Shown piece by piece: positions 48,030 through 55,643 of a stretch of DNA of 64,000 nucleotides. Position numbers and translations under genes: made by a program. The number at the start of each line of letters is the position of its first letter. Positions within the stretch are counted from its first letter, which is position 1. The notes below the pieces were generated by a model. The model worked only from the letters and a program-made list of their open reading frames with translations, did no database searches and was not told the DNA's origin. Source of the stretch: Owenweeksia sp965229445 (lineage in GTDB: Bacteria; Bacteroidota; Bacteroidia; Flavobacteriales; Schleiferiaceae). The stretch spans positions 1,674,001 to 1,738,000 of the forward strand of contig OZ245876.1 of NCBI GenBank assembly GCA_965229445.1, given 5' to 3'.

Positions 48030-48214
48030 TGGATGCGTTAGCCTAAAAGCAGTGCGGCTTAGTTATTATTGTTTTGTGTTAAGGATAAATTTAGCCTGGG
48101 CCGGTGCCTGAGCTAATTTAGTGCTTTCAGATAAGGGAGCGGCCAAGGCGAATAAGCAACTAAAAATGTGATACTTAGGCGAGTTTCAGCATTGAGTTTT
48201 AGGCATTGTTGGCC
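48030..48214 (-). repeat. attC-like site 1 (long class, distal end of array)
   Basis: Right core GTTGGCC at 48208-48214; the left core is degenerate (GGATGCG, then TTAGCCTAAAAGCAGTGCGG). Inner stem GGCCG/CGGCC. The degenerate outer core fits a last site joined to chromosome. Confidence 0.75.
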
Positions 48215-48229
48215 AACGTTTTTCTTTTT

Positions 48230-48487
48230 TTAATCGTAGTGAAATCGACATTTCACGATCCAGATTTCTTCATCTGTTACTTTGTAGATTAACCGATGCT
48301 CACCATCTAATCTTCTGGACCACAATCCCCTGTATTTATGTTTAAGAGGCTCTGGTTTTCCAATTCCATCATGAGGGTTTCTGGAAATGTCCTTGATTAG
48401 GCGGTTGATCTTTGATAGCATCTTCTTATTGGTCCTTTGCCAATAGAGGTAGTCTTCCCAGGATTCATCAACAAAACAAAGCTTCAC
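48230..48487 (-). CDS. yoeB: YoeB/Txe-family mRNA interferase toxin
   Basis: An 85-residue RelE-superfamily toxin that would cleave ribosome-bound mRNA. The block LKHKYRGLWSRRLDGEHRLIYKV and the C-terminal KCRFHYD end with the catalytic His-Tyr pair of YoeB. It overlaps the antitoxin gene by 4 bp and ends 15 bp before the core of attC-like site 1, so the pair forms one complete cassette. Confidence 0.9.
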   Translation of the reverse strand: MKLCFVDESWEDYLYWQRTNKKMLSKINRLIKDISRNPHDGIGKPEPLKHKYRGLWSRRLDGEHRLIYKVTDEEIWIVKCRFHYD

Positions 48488-48738
48488 GAATCCATGAGTT
48501 CTTGTTGAAACGAATCTCCCTTTTTAAACTTAGCAATTGCGGAATCTAATCTCTTATGGTTGACCTCAGAAGATAGTTCATGTTGAGTAGCTTGAAGAGA
48601 GTTATACTCTTCAAGTGAAATAACAACCACCCCTGAATCCTTGCCTCTGTTGATAATCAGAGTTTCAAAGTTTTGAGTGACCCGATTTAGATATTTCTTA
48701 AGATCCTTACGAAAGTCTGAGATGCTAGTGGTTATCAT
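48484..48738 (-). CDS. yefM: YefM/Phd-family antitoxin
   Basis: An 84-residue antitoxin: the N-terminal ISDFRKDLKKYLNRV is the Phd/YefM DNA-binding fold, with a toxin-binding acidic/helical tail. It should neutralise the YoeB-like toxin and repress its own promoter, which lies inside the cassette immediately upstream. Having its own promoter lets this cassette be expressed anywhere in the array. Confidence 0.88.
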   Translation of the reverse strand: MITTSISDFRKDLKKYLNRVTQNFETLIINRGKDSGVVVISLEEYNSLQATQHELSSEVNHKRLDSAIAKFKKGDSFQQELMDS

Positions 48739-48768
48739 TGTACTAAAATATGTACAAATATACGTACA
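48739..48768 (-). promoter_or_regulatory. Operator of the yefM-yoeB cassette: three GTAC boxes 12 bp apart
   Basis: GTAC cores at 48740, 48752 and 48764 (two in TGTAC context) are spaced exactly 12 bp within AT-rich DNA directly before the antitoxin ATG. Characterised YefM antitoxins bind TGTACA palindromes, so this is a likely autoregulatory operator. Confidence 0.65.
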
Positions 48769-48789
48769 ATATTGATATTTTCAAATGTT

Positions 48790-48974
48790 GGCCAACGTTA
48801 GGCTAAAAGCAGTACGGCTAGTATTATTGGGTTTTGGGTTTAGGTCAAATTCAGCCTAGGCCGCTGTTTTAGATAATTTAATTCTTTCTGATAAAGCAGT
48901 GGCCAGGTCGGCGTAAGTATCTCAAAATGTGAAACTTATACTGCATTTAGTATTGATTTTAACCCTTGTTGGGT
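48790..48974 (-). repeat. attC-like site 2 (long class, 185 bp)
   Basis: Cores GGCCAAC (48790-48796) and GTTGGGT (48968-48974). Inner stem GGCCGCTG paired with CAGTGGCC-like bases. It follows the MazF-like gene by 13 bp. Confidence 0.8.
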
Positions 48975-48987
48975 ACAGTTTTTCTTT

Positions 48988-49311
48988 TTATTCCACGAAG
49001 GTTTCTCGGATTACAGATTTGCAATTTTCGACTTCTTGGTTAGAAATTTTACCTAAAGTCTTCGTAATTCTTGCTTTGTCGATAGTTCGAATTTGATCAA
49101 TGGCAGCGAAACCTTTCTTTTTGTATTGGAGGATGGCCACACGAGTAGGATAAGATCTGCTGACAGTAGTCATAGGTGCAACTACGATGGTTCTTAGAAA
49201 CTTGTTCATCTCATTAGGGGAGAGCACCAAACAGGGTCTGGTTTTCTTGATTTCGCTGCCAATTGTGGGATCAAGGTTGACCAGAACAATTTCGTATTGT
49301 TTTATTACCAT
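48988..49311 (-). CDS. MazF/PemK-family endoribonuclease toxin
   Basis: A 107-residue MazF-like toxin. The first strand and loop YEIVLVNLDPTIGSEIKKTRPCLVLSP carry the family's conserved GSEI-K-x-RP motif, and VVAPMTT supplies the second active-site Thr. It would cut mRNA at short sequence motifs. It overlaps the upstream antitoxin gene by 7 bp and ends next to attC-like site 2. Confidence 0.9.
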   Translation of the reverse strand: MVIKQYEIVLVNLDPTIGSEIKKTRPCLVLSPNEMNKFLRTIVVAPMTTVSRSYPTRVAILQYKKKGFAAIDQIRTIDKARITKTLGKISNQEVENCKSVIRETFVE

Positions 49312-49547
49312 TGGTCAAAGCTTTCATCGTCAAAAATGTCATCTATAAGAAGATTGTCATCTTGATTCTGATGCATTTTCTGAAAGGCGTGCTCCCATCC
49401 TTTTCTGGGTTCAGACTTAGGTTTTAGGATGATATAACCCTTTTCAAGTACAAGTTCCACCTTATCCTTGATATTATACCGTGTTAGAATGTCTTTAGAT
49501 AACCTAAGTCCCTTAGAGTTACCAATTTTGATTACTGATATTTCCAT
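49305..49547 (-). CDS. AbrB/MazE-type antitoxin
   Basis: An 80-residue antitoxin with an N-terminal swapped-hairpin AbrB fold (VIKIGNSKGLRLSKDILTRYNI) and an acidic C-terminal tail (DNLLIDDIFDDESF) that would bind the toxin. The Asp/Glu-rich tail is typical. An operator palindrome lies just upstream. Confidence 0.88.
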   Translation of the reverse strand: MEISVIKIGNSKGLRLSKDILTRYNIKDKVELVLEKGYIILKPKSEPRKGWEHAFQKMHQNQDDNLLIDDIFDDESFDQW

Positions 49548-49556
49548 GATTGATAA

Positions 49557-49579
49557 ATGTAATTACAAAGTTATTACAT
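49557..49579 (-). promoter_or_regulatory. Operator palindrome of the mazEF-like cassette
   Basis: A perfect 7-bp inverted repeat ATGTAAT / ATTACAT with a 9-bp spacer lies about 10 bp before the antitoxin start, a plausible binding site for the MazE-like protein. Confidence 0.6.
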
Positions 49580-49614
49580 TTTGTTGAAATATCAAATAGA
49601 GTCTTTCAAATTGA

Positions 49615-49802
49615 GGCCAACGTTAGGCTAAAAGCAGTGCGGCTTGGTTTACGTTTTGTGGTATTTAAGTTTAAAGATAGCCTAGGCCGAAGCCATAGCT
49701 AATTTAGTTCTTTCTGCTAAGGCTGAGGGTAGGGCGGATAAAGAGTTAAAAAATGAACTTATTAGAAGGATGTTAGCATTGATTTTTAGCCATTTGTTGG
49801 TA
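49615..49802 (-). repeat. attC-like site 3 (long class, 188 bp)
   Basis: Cores GGCCAAC (49615-49621) and GTTGGTA (49796-49802). Outer arm GGCTAAAAGC pairs with TTTTTAGCC; inner stem CCATAGC with GCTAAGG-type bases. One extra T in CATTTGTTGG. Confidence 0.8.
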
Positions 49803-49810
49803 ACAGGCCT

Positions 49811-50128
49811 TTATTTTTTTCTTTTCAGTTTCCCTGGATTTTGTCTGGTATCAAACACATCAGCAATTTTGATATAGTTAGATTCCAAATCAAGGCTGTA
49901 AATGATTTTGTAGCTCCTAAATAAAATGTAGCGATACTCTGTTGACATCTGGTAAAGCGCCGGTTCAACTTGACCAAGTTTGGGATTCTTTAGTAGCGAG
50001 TTTGGAGCCTTGATGATGCCAATTACAATCTTGGTAGCAGTCTTTAGAGAGGCTTGCTTGAGATAATAATTATGAATATCGCTGATCTGCTTTTCAGCAA
50101 AGCTTGACCAGATGATTTGCCATGCCAT
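49811..50128 (-). CDS. RelE/ParE-family toxin
   Basis: A 105-residue RelE/ParE-fold protein. The EYRYILFRSYKIIY strand and the C-terminal VFDTRQNPGKL are typical of ParE-like toxins, which poison gyrase or, in RelE relatives, cut mRNA. The stop lies 8 bp from the core of attC-like site 3. The gene overlaps its antitoxin by one base. Confidence 0.82.
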   Translation of the reverse strand: MAWQIIWSSFAEKQISDIHNYYLKQASLKTATKIVIGIIKAPNSLLKNPKLGQVEPALYQMSTEYRYILFRSYKIIYSLDLESNYIKIADVFDTRQNPGKLKRKK

Positions 50129-50349
50129 TACTGAAACCGATCAAGCAAATCCTTAGTTGTTTTATGCCTTCCATTTTTGAAGTCCTCTTCAGATTCTCTA
50201 ATTCGATCCACAAGTTCATCATCGGAAAAAGGATTCTTAGGATCTCCTTTTTGACGTTTTAGGAGGGCTTCAAACTTCGAAATCGCTTCCTCGCTTGTAA
50301 GCTTTAGGAATTCTTGGATGAATTCTAATTTTCTGGATTGAAGATCCAT
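50128..50349 (-). CDS. Antitoxin partner of the ParE-like toxin
   Basis: A 73-residue acidic, helical protein (MDLQSRKLEF ... LLDRFQ) in the antitoxin position of a two-gene cassette. It shows no named DNA-binding fold. Its role is inferred from position, size and overlap with the toxin gene. Confidence 0.7.
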   Translation of the reverse strand: MDLQSRKLEFIQEFLKLTSEEAISKFEALLKRQKGDPKNPFSDDELVDRIRESEEDFKNGRHKTTKDLLDRFQ

Positions 50350-50414
50350 TTTAATAGAGTTTATTCAAAGATAAAGAATGTTAATGACAGGCAATAGTTC
50401 TTATTTCAGCTTGT

Positions 50415-50470
50415 TACCAACGTTTTGGGTATGGTGCGTGTCCCGCAGGGCATGCACTATAGCCCCTATG
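50415..50470 (-). repeat. attC-like site 4, left arm (split by IS110)
   Basis: Core TACCAAC at 50415-50421 followed by a strong hairpin, GGGTATGGTGCGTGTCCC / GGGCATGCACTATAGCCC, with loop GCA. The other arm, ending in core GTTGGGT (52014-52020), lies beyond the IS element. Confidence 0.65.
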
Positions 50471-50516
50471 TAAAAGCAGTGTCCTAAGTTTAGGTAAACA
50501 TCAAAATACCTTTACA

Positions 50517-51575
50517 ATGCAAACTCAAGACACTGCCTTATCAAAACTATTCATTGGTATCGACATCCACAAGAAGAGCTGGCGCATACATACCGCTACG
50601 GATTTGTTTATGGGTAAGGGCCTCACTATGCCAGCCGATCCTGAAGCCTTAAAAACCTATGTAGACAAAAACTTTAAAGGCTACCAGGTGTACACGGCCT
50701 ATGAGTCAGGCTGTTGTGGCTACAGCGCCCACCGAACATTTAGCGGCTATGGTTGGAAGAGTATGGTATTTAATCCTGCAGTTTTAGCACGCACCGGCAA
50801 GTTGCGTTATCAAAAGACAGATGTTCTGGATGCCGAACTTATTTGCAAAGAACTACGAGATGGACGATTATCAGGTATTACTGTTCCTGATGTGGAACGA
50901 GAGCACCTGCGCTGTTTGTTCCGCAGGCGTAATGATTTGGTGAAGGACTACCGCAGGCTAAAAAGCCACATTAAAAGCCAACTGCTGTACCTTGGTGTAA
51001 AATTGCCGCCAGAGTACGACAACCCCAACTGGAGCCATGGCTTCAGAGACTGGATCCGCAACCTGAGCTTTGACTATCCTAGAGTGGAAGCCTCGCTGGA
51101 AAGCCGTATGGAGCACTTTGACTTTATCGATAAAGAGCTGCGCTACATCAGCAACGAACTGCGGTTGTGGTGCCGTACCCATTACAAAAGAGATTATAAG
51201 CTACTGCGCAGCATACCCGGCATTGGCCCCATAGTAGCCTGCGGCATTTTAAGTGAAATTGGCGACTTGCGGAGGTTCAACAACTTTAAACAACTGGCTG
51301 CTTACATTGGCCTTATACCCGGCATGGCCCAAAGTGGGGAGAGCAAAGTACGCAGCCGCGGGCTAAACCCGCGCAGCCATAGATTGATGCGCAGCTATTT
51401 TGTAGAAGCCACCTGGCAGGCCCTGCGGTACGACCCTGTAATGCAGGCCTACTACCGCACACATGCCGGTAAAGATACCAAGGCCATACTGGTAAAGGTG
51501 GCCCGTAAATTACTCAGCCGCACACTGGCAGTTATAAAAACCGAAACCCCCTACCAGGTAGGTGTGGTTCACTAA
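50517..51575 (+). CDS. IS110-family transposase (DEDD)
   Basis: A 352-residue recombinase. The N-terminal RuvC-like DEDD domain starts FIGIDIHKKSW (first Asp) and includes AYESG and TDVLDAELICKEL. The C-terminal IS116/IS110/IS902 domain contains RSIPGIGPIVACGILSEIGD and the conserved Ser in PGMAQSGES. It would catalyse site-specific insertion guided by an IS-encoded RNA. Intact and probably active. GC-rich, regular codon use differs from the neighbouring cassettes. Confidence 0.9.
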   Translation: MQTQDTALSKLFIGIDIHKKSWRIHTATDLFMGKGLTMPADPEALKTYVDKNFKGYQVYTAYESGCCGYSAHRTFSGYGWKSMVFNPAVLARTGKLRYQKTDVLDAELICKELRDGRLSGITVPDVEREHLRCLFRRRNDLVKDYRRLKSHIKSQLLYLGVKLPPEYDNPNWSHGFRDWIRNLSFDYPRVEASLESRMEHFDFIDKELRYISNELRLWCRTHYKRDYKLLRSIPGIGPIVACGILSEIGDLRRFNNFKQLAAYIGLIPGMAQSGESKVRSRGLNPRSHRLMRSYFVEATWQALRYDPVMQAYYRTHAGKDTKAILVKVARKLLSRTLAVIKTETPYQVGVVH

Positions 51576-51983
51576 AAAAAACAGAAATGAATATAAACCC
51601 CTTCAAGCTCTAAAATGCAAGTACAGAAAAGACCACAAAACATCGTGGGTGGCTGCACGCCAAAAGGGAGCAGACCACATGCTTATAGCAAGTGGCTTTT
51701 CTTCACCTTATTAAAATCAAATCGGTGCTGGTGGCTGCGGGCATATCAAAACGCAGACTACATATGGCTTGGCCTGCCCAGAGCTTGACGAGGGGCTGAG
51801 CAATAAGGGAACAGCCGCTGGCTATACCAACAGCAGCGGGACTATTAAACTATTGATAAACAAAAAGGCAGTATAGAGCCGCAGGCCAAAAGCTACCGTT
51901 TACCAACAGTTTAACAGTCAAAAACAACAACAAAATGAAATAGAGAAAAAGGAAATACTAATTTTATATATCCTTACCTGAGG
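51576..51983 (+). ncRNA. Non-coding right end of the IS110 element, possible bridge-RNA region
   Basis: About 400 bp without an ORF, rich in inverted repeats such as GCTGGTGGCTGCGGG and TTGGCCTGCCCAGAGC. In IS1111-type elements the guiding bridge RNA is encoded in the long non-coding end after the transposase; that is the basis of this call, not an identified structure. Confidence 0.4.
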
Positions 51984-52003
51984 TTGGGATTACTGCTTTA
52001 CAT

Positions 52004-52020
52004 GGGAGCCATTGTTGGGT
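52004..52020 (-). repeat. attC-like site 4, right arm (split by IS110)
   Basis: GGGAGCCATTGTTGGGT carries the conserved GCCATT and core GTTGGGT that end the other long-class sites. Confidence 0.7.
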
Positions 52021-52029
52021 ACAGTGCTT

Positions 52030-52434
52030 TTATTTTTTCTCACTCCAATTTTCAAGGTCAATTCCTTTCATACGTTCAAAGTGCCTTGTGTTGTTGGTTA
52101 CAAGAATTAACTTATTTGAAATTGCTGTTGATCCAATGAGCAGATCAAAATCATCCACAGGAGATCCTAGTTTCTGTAGTCTGGCCTTTTCCTTCGCATA
52201 GATATCAAGACCGCTATAGATAGGGAGCACATTCATTTGTTCGATGAATGTTGATGTGACTTTTCTGTTATGCTGAATTTTCTGGCTCTTTTCAGCACCA
52301 AACTTGAGCTCAGCAACAGTTATTTCAGATATGAAACAACGATGAAGGCCAATTGAACGGAACTTAGCATCCAAATCATAGAGCCCTTTTAAGAAATAAA
52401 TACAAATGTTAGTGTCAAGTAAATACTTGCTCAA
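52030..52434 (-). CDS. VapC-like PIN-domain toxin
   Basis: A 134-residue PIN-fold ribonuclease. MSKYLLDTNICIYFLKG presents the first metal-binding Asp; DFDLLIGSTAISN and VTNNTRHFERM carry the later acidic residues. VapC toxins cut tRNA or rRNA. The stop is 10 bp from the attC-like core, and the start overlaps the partner gene by 4 bp. Confidence 0.88.
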   Translation of the reverse strand: MSKYLLDTNICIYFLKGLYDLDAKFRSIGLHRCFISEITVAELKFGAEKSQKIQHNRKVTSTFIEQMNVLPIYSGLDIYAKEKARLQKLGSPVDDFDLLIGSTAISNKLILVTNNTRHFERMKGIDLENWSEKK

Positions 52435-52676
52435 ATTTCCGCAGTATTTCGATTAAAATTTCGACTGTTCCTGAGGTCTTTGATGATCTCATCAGCGGAC
52501 TGATCACTATGTAAGGCTCCGAAGGTTGTGAAGAAAGTATCAGTGGCTTCAGTTTTTTGCTTCCTAATGGAATTGGTGAGCTTAAGAATAAGCTGTTCTT
52601 TACTCTGTAGACTCAAACGTCTGAGAAGTTCAAAATAACTGTTGATGAGTGTAGTATTTAATTCGCCATTCTTCAT
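52431..52676 (-). CDS. Antitoxin partner of the VapC-like toxin
   Basis: An 81-residue helical protein starting MKNGELNTTLINSYFELLRRL, with conserved-looking hydrophobic helices and a basic C-terminus (RNSRNFNRNTAEI). It resembles short VapC-associated antitoxins that lack an AbrB fold; function inferred from the overlap with vapC. The frame extends ten codons further upstream. Confidence 0.72.
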   Translation of the reverse strand: MKNGELNTTLINSYFELLRRLSLQSKEQLILKLTNSIRKQKTEATDTFFTTFGALHSDQSADEIIKDLRNSRNFNRNTAEI

Positions 52677-52726
52677 TATAGCAAAGATAACATATTCAAA
52701 CGGCAAAAGATTTTGATTCGCATTGT

Positions 52727-52912
52727 ACCCAACGTTAGGCTAAAAGCAGTACGGCTTTATGTTTGGGGTTTTGAACTTAGGTTAAATTGAGCCTAGGCCG
52801 CTGGTTTAGCTAATTTAATTCTTCCTGATAAAGCAGCGGCCAGGGCGGCGTAAGTAACTCAAAATGTGAAACTTATACAGCATTTAGTATTGATTTTTAG
52901 CCATTGTTGGGC
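52727..52912 (-). repeat. attC-like site 5 (long class, 186 bp)
   Basis: Cores ACCCAAC and GTTGGGC, both fitting the RYYYAAC/GTTRRRY consensus exactly. Inner stem GGCCGCTG / CAGCGGCC is perfect. Confidence 0.85.
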
Positions 52913-52922
52913 GCAGTTTTTT

Positions 52923-53708
52923 TTACCATTCTTCATCAATTCTAAGGTACTCTCGTATTGTGGATTTTAGACGATTGAATTGTTGATCATGGTTAATGGC
53001 AACTCGATTGAATTTATTGAAAACACCGCTTGGCTGGACATTCGGATAATTTCCATCTCTCGTTGCTGCCGTGTATTCATTAATAAAGTCTTCTAATGTG
53101 GTAATCATGTTTTCAGCCAGATTAATGTGAATATCTCTCAATAACTGTCTGAGTTCTTTTTGGATGACTTCGGGGAGGAAGGCATTTTCTGAAGCATGGA
53201 TCAGCTCTTTGTGAAATATGTCGTGCTTTTTGGTTATAGTAAGTTTTACTATTGACGCTTTCCCTTGCTTTGCTAGCTCAAAACGTTCTTTACTTAGATC
53301 AATATCTTCTTTCTTCTCAGAGATTGGAGATAATACTTCGAATTCGTCCAGTCTATTCCCTTTGGGCTTGATAATGTAATGAGAGGTGAGTGCAGCTATT
53401 TCCTCCTTAATTGACTCTTGTTTATGGAATTTAAATCCATGTTCTTCAAGCGCAATTAATGCATTGGTTCTCGCAATATTGTCGTAATCAAGTCCTCTAA
53501 AAATGCTGGACTCATTTTCGCGAATAAATGACAGAAGATTTGATAGAATCTCAGACTGTTTCTTGATTACTTCATTTCTTATAGGTTGAAGCAAGGTTGC
53601 TCTTGCTCTCCTGTAAGTTAGTATGGAAATTATTGTCGCAGTAACTGCTAGGACCAGTGTTCCTAGATCCTTTATCCATCCGATGTTATCTTTAATAAAT
53701 TCGATCAT
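52923..53708 (-). CDS. Hypothetical membrane-anchored protein, single-gene cassette
   Basis: A 261-residue protein with one N-terminal membrane helix (LGTLVLAVTATIISILTY, near residues 16-33) and a long charged cytoplasmic part that is mostly helical. No known family recognised. It starts 11 bp inside the cassette and its stop is 10 bp from attC-like site 5, a typical single-gene cassette. Larger than the other cassette genes. Confidence 0.7.
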   Translation of the reverse strand: MIEFIKDNIGWIKDLGTLVLAVTATIISILTYRRARATLLQPIRNEVIKKQSEILSNLLSFIRENESSIFRGLDYDNIARTNALIALEEHGFKFHKQESIKEEIAALTSHYIIKPKGNRLDEFEVLSPISEKKEDIDLSKERFELAKQGKASIVKLTITKKHDIFHKELIHASENAFLPEVIQKELRQLLRDIHINLAENMITTLEDFINEYTAATRDGNYPNVQPSGVFNKFNRVAINHDQQFNRLKSTIREYLRIDEEW

Positions 53709-53719
53709 TTTTTAATTGC

Positions 53720-53850
53720 GCCCAACGTTTGGCTAAGCGCAGCATGGCTACTTAGTCTAATGTTGTACGTGTAGGTATAAGTTTGATTTAAAGATAAAGG
53801 ATTTTCTGAGCGACGGAGAATAGTAATGTTGTGCTTAGCTGTTGTTATCT
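53720..53850 (-). repeat. attC-like site 6 (short class, 131 bp)
   Basis: Cores GCCCAAC and GTTATCT. Arm GGCTAAGC pairs with GCTTAGC. The right core contains the stop codon of the neighbouring cassette gene. Confidence 0.72.
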
Positions 53851-54189
53851 GCTGGCTTTTTTATTTTCCCCGTTAATTTCTATTCGTCCAATCATCTCAG
53901 GTAGATTCCTGATTTTAGACCAATATTCCTCTTGTATATCTTCATCAATGTGGATTGGGAGCCTTTCACCATAAAGTCTATCCGTTCCGTCTTTTTTGCA
54001 CCCAGAAATCCAATATCCTTCTCTTGTTTCAATATCATAGTAATTGGCTTTGAATCCATTCATTTTTTGAAAGGTTTTGCCATTGTAATGAACGGAGCGC
54101 ATTGATTTTGAAAAGCTTACCCTTCCAATTCTTGCCTCACCCGTCAATTCCTCACCTTTGAATTCTATGTACATTATTCTTGACTTCAT
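53845..54189 (-). CDS. Conserved-looking 114-residue hypothetical protein (cassette)
   Basis: A 114-residue soluble protein with blocks IGRVSFSKSMRSVHYNGKTF and DIETREGYWISGCKKDGTDRLYG. I recall small hypothetical proteins with the same blocks, with no known function. Its TAA stop lies inside the attC-like core AGATAAC, so gene and site overlap, an extreme of cassette compaction. Confidence 0.68.
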   Translation of the reverse strand: MKSRIMYIEFKGEELTGEARIGRVSFSKSMRSVHYNGKTFQKMNGFKANYYDIETREGYWISGCKKDGTDRLYGERLPIHIDEDIQEEYWSKIRNLPEMIGRIEINGENKKASR

Positions 54190-54227
54190 TTCTTGTCTTT
54201 AGTGAGTTCTTGATTCTTCTTGCTTGC

Positions 54228-54413
54228 AGATAACGTTAGGCTAAAAGCAGTGCGGCTTGGTTTACGTTTTGAGGCATTTAAGTTTAAAGATAGCCTAGGC
54301 CGAAGCCTTAGCTAATTTAACTCTTTCTGCTAAGGCTGAGGCCAGGGCGGGTAAAGAGCTAAAAACTAAGTGCTTAGATAAATGTTAGCATTGATTTTTA
54401 GCCATTGTTGGGC
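54228..54413 (-). repeat. attC-like site 7 (long class, 186 bp)
   Basis: Cores AGATAAC and GTTGGGC. Inner stem GCCTTAGC / GCTAAGGC replaces the GGCCGCTG stem seen in site 5, so base pairing is kept with different bases. Confidence 0.82.
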
Positions 54414-54633
54414 GCAGGCTTTTTTTTTCAACGTTGTGCTATTCCGCGCTGTGTGCTTCATTTTTTCTACGTTATAATTATCCGTGCTACAATTAAAAAG
54501 CCTGAAGTTGGAAACAACCTATGCAGTTGTAATAACTACGTCACCTCAGACCAAGGCTTTGAATTTTTCAAGTCCTGCTAATATTTATTCAAAGCCTGGG
54601 CTGAGCCTTTATTGGCAATAGACATTCGCTTGC
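54414..54633 (-). other. Cassette 7 body without a convincing gene
   Basis: A 220-bp cassette body. The minus strand has only tiny frames (15 and 20 codons, the latter MKHTARNSTTLKKKPAPNNG ending inside the attC-like site). A GAAGTTGGAAACAAC/GTTG palindrome and two AAAGCCTGG/CCAAGGCTTTG-type elements are present. Promoter, small RNA or decayed cassette are all possible. Confidence 0.55.
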
Positions 54634-54819
54634 GCCCAACGTTAGGCTAAAAGCAGTACGGCTTAGTATTTCGGTTTTTGAACTTAGGTCAAATTGAGCC
54701 TGGGCCGCTGTTTTAGCTAATTTAATTCTTTCGGATAAAGCAGCGGCCAGGGCGGAATAAAGATCTCATAATGTGATGTTTAGAAGGAATGTAGTATTGA
54801 TTTTTAGCCATTGTTGGTA
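54634..54819 (-). repeat. attC-like site 8 (long class, 186 bp)
   Basis: Cores GCCCAAC and GTTGGTA. Inner stem GGCCGCTG / CAGCGGCC is perfect. Confidence 0.84.
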
Positions 54820-54829
54820 ACAGTATTTT

Positions 54830-55138
54830 TTATTTCAAGATATATACTGCAGCACCAGTTATTACCACTAGGAGTATAATTGCAACAGTGATCTTTTTCA
54901 TATCCTGTTTTCTTCTTTTTCCCAGGATTCGACTTCTGATTTTCTTTTTTTCAGCTTCACTTAGGGTTTTAAACACCCTTCGATAATCTTGCGATGGCCT
55001 TTGTGGAAGTTCATTTCTGTAGAGTTCAGCGACCACCGCAAATGCTCTTCTAGGTTTATGTGTAAAAGAGGATGTTTTGTTACCTGCACCGATGTAGGCA
55101 GAGCTTGGAGCGATTCTTCTTGAGGTCCTCTTATTCAT
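54830..55138 (-). CDS. Small hypothetical tail-anchored protein (cassette)
   Basis: A 102-residue, strongly basic protein with a C-terminal membrane helix (KITVAIILLVVITGAAVYIL, near residues 82-101). Tail anchoring would place its basic part in the cytoplasm. No known family. It starts 5 bp from one attC-like core and stops about 10 bp from the other. Confidence 0.65.
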   Translation of the reverse strand: MNKRTSRRIAPSSAYIGAGNKTSSFTHKPRRAFAVVAELYRNELPQRPSQDYRRVFKTLSEAEKKKIRSRILGKRRKQDMKKITVAIILLVVITGAAVYILK

Positions 55139-55143
55139 ATTGT

Positions 55144-55328
55144 TACCAACGTCCAGGCTAAAAGCAGAACGGGTAGATTGGGTATTATTTACTGATTAAC
55201 GAATCTGAGCTTGAGCCCGAGGCGAATGCTAATTTAAGTATTCAGCAAAGAGCCGAGGCCTCAAGCGCCAAAATTAAACGGATGTTGACCATGGGTCAAA
55301 GGAGTTTTGATTTTAGGTGTTGTTGTGC
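55144..55328 (-). repeat. attC-like site 9 (long class, 185 bp)
   Basis: Cores TACCAAC and GTTGTGC. Inner stem GCTTGAG / CTCAAGC, different in bases from every other site but still paired. Confidence 0.8.
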
Positions 55329-55512
55329 ACTGGCCAGCTTTTTTTATTCCTCAAACTGAAGCCAAGCCACTTCTTCTGGCTAGGTATTTCGGCAGGCACC
55401 GCGTAGAATATGTTTTTCTTTTTTTGTTTTGAGAAAGTATGCGAGTGGCCTTGGCCTGAATTTTCGGCTTTAGACGATTGAGGTTGAGTATACCCACTTT
55501 TCGCTGGCTTGT
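55329..55512 (-). repeat. Hairpin micro-cassette, copy 1 (cassette 9)
   Basis: A ~184-bp body bounded by near-perfect inverted ends (GCCAGC / GCTGGC next to the cores). Internal pairs: GCCAAGCCAC with GTGGCCTTGGC and CCTCAA with TTGAGG. It contains the shared block GGCAGGCACCGCG and CTTTTTTTGTTTT. An open Lys-rich frame crosses it without an ATG. Confidence 0.65.
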
Positions 55513-55643
55513 GCACAACGGTAAGTGCATTGACTAGCGCGGATTGCGAGAGAAAATGCACTGCGTGTAGTTATAGTTTTCTATAAAGTTAAGTCTTTCT
55601 TAGCGGAGCAAAGTGTTAGCGTTAGCTATGCACATTGTTGTAT
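55513..55643 (-). repeat. attC-like site 10 (short class, 131 bp)
   Basis: Cores GCACAAC and GTTGTAT. Arm AAGTGCAT pairs with ATGCAC, plus GACTAGCGC with GCGTTAGC approximately. Confidence 0.7.

Larger units (their letters stand above)
50468..52003 (+). mobile_element. IS110/IS1111-family insertion sequence
   Basis: A ~1.5-kb element containing one transposase gene. Left and right ends carry related inverted sequences, ATGTAAAAGCAGTGTCC at 50468 and its counterpart reading ATGTAAAGCAGTAATCC at 52003 downward. Exact ends are uncertain because the repeat merges with the attC-like arms. The long non-coding part lies downstream of the transposase, as in the IS1111 subgroup. It splits attC-like site 4. 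Confidence 0.75.

Noticed and set aside
50471..50487. Left IS end taken as another attC copy because of TAAAAGCAGT
   Set aside because: The same sequence is present in inverted form at the other end of the IS, so it is better read as the IS terminal repeat that happens to resemble the attC arm.
55313..55561. 82-codon minus frame as a gene
   Set aside because: It starts inside attC-like site 10, crosses the whole micro-cassette, and the frame is broken in the sister copy at 55644-55829.
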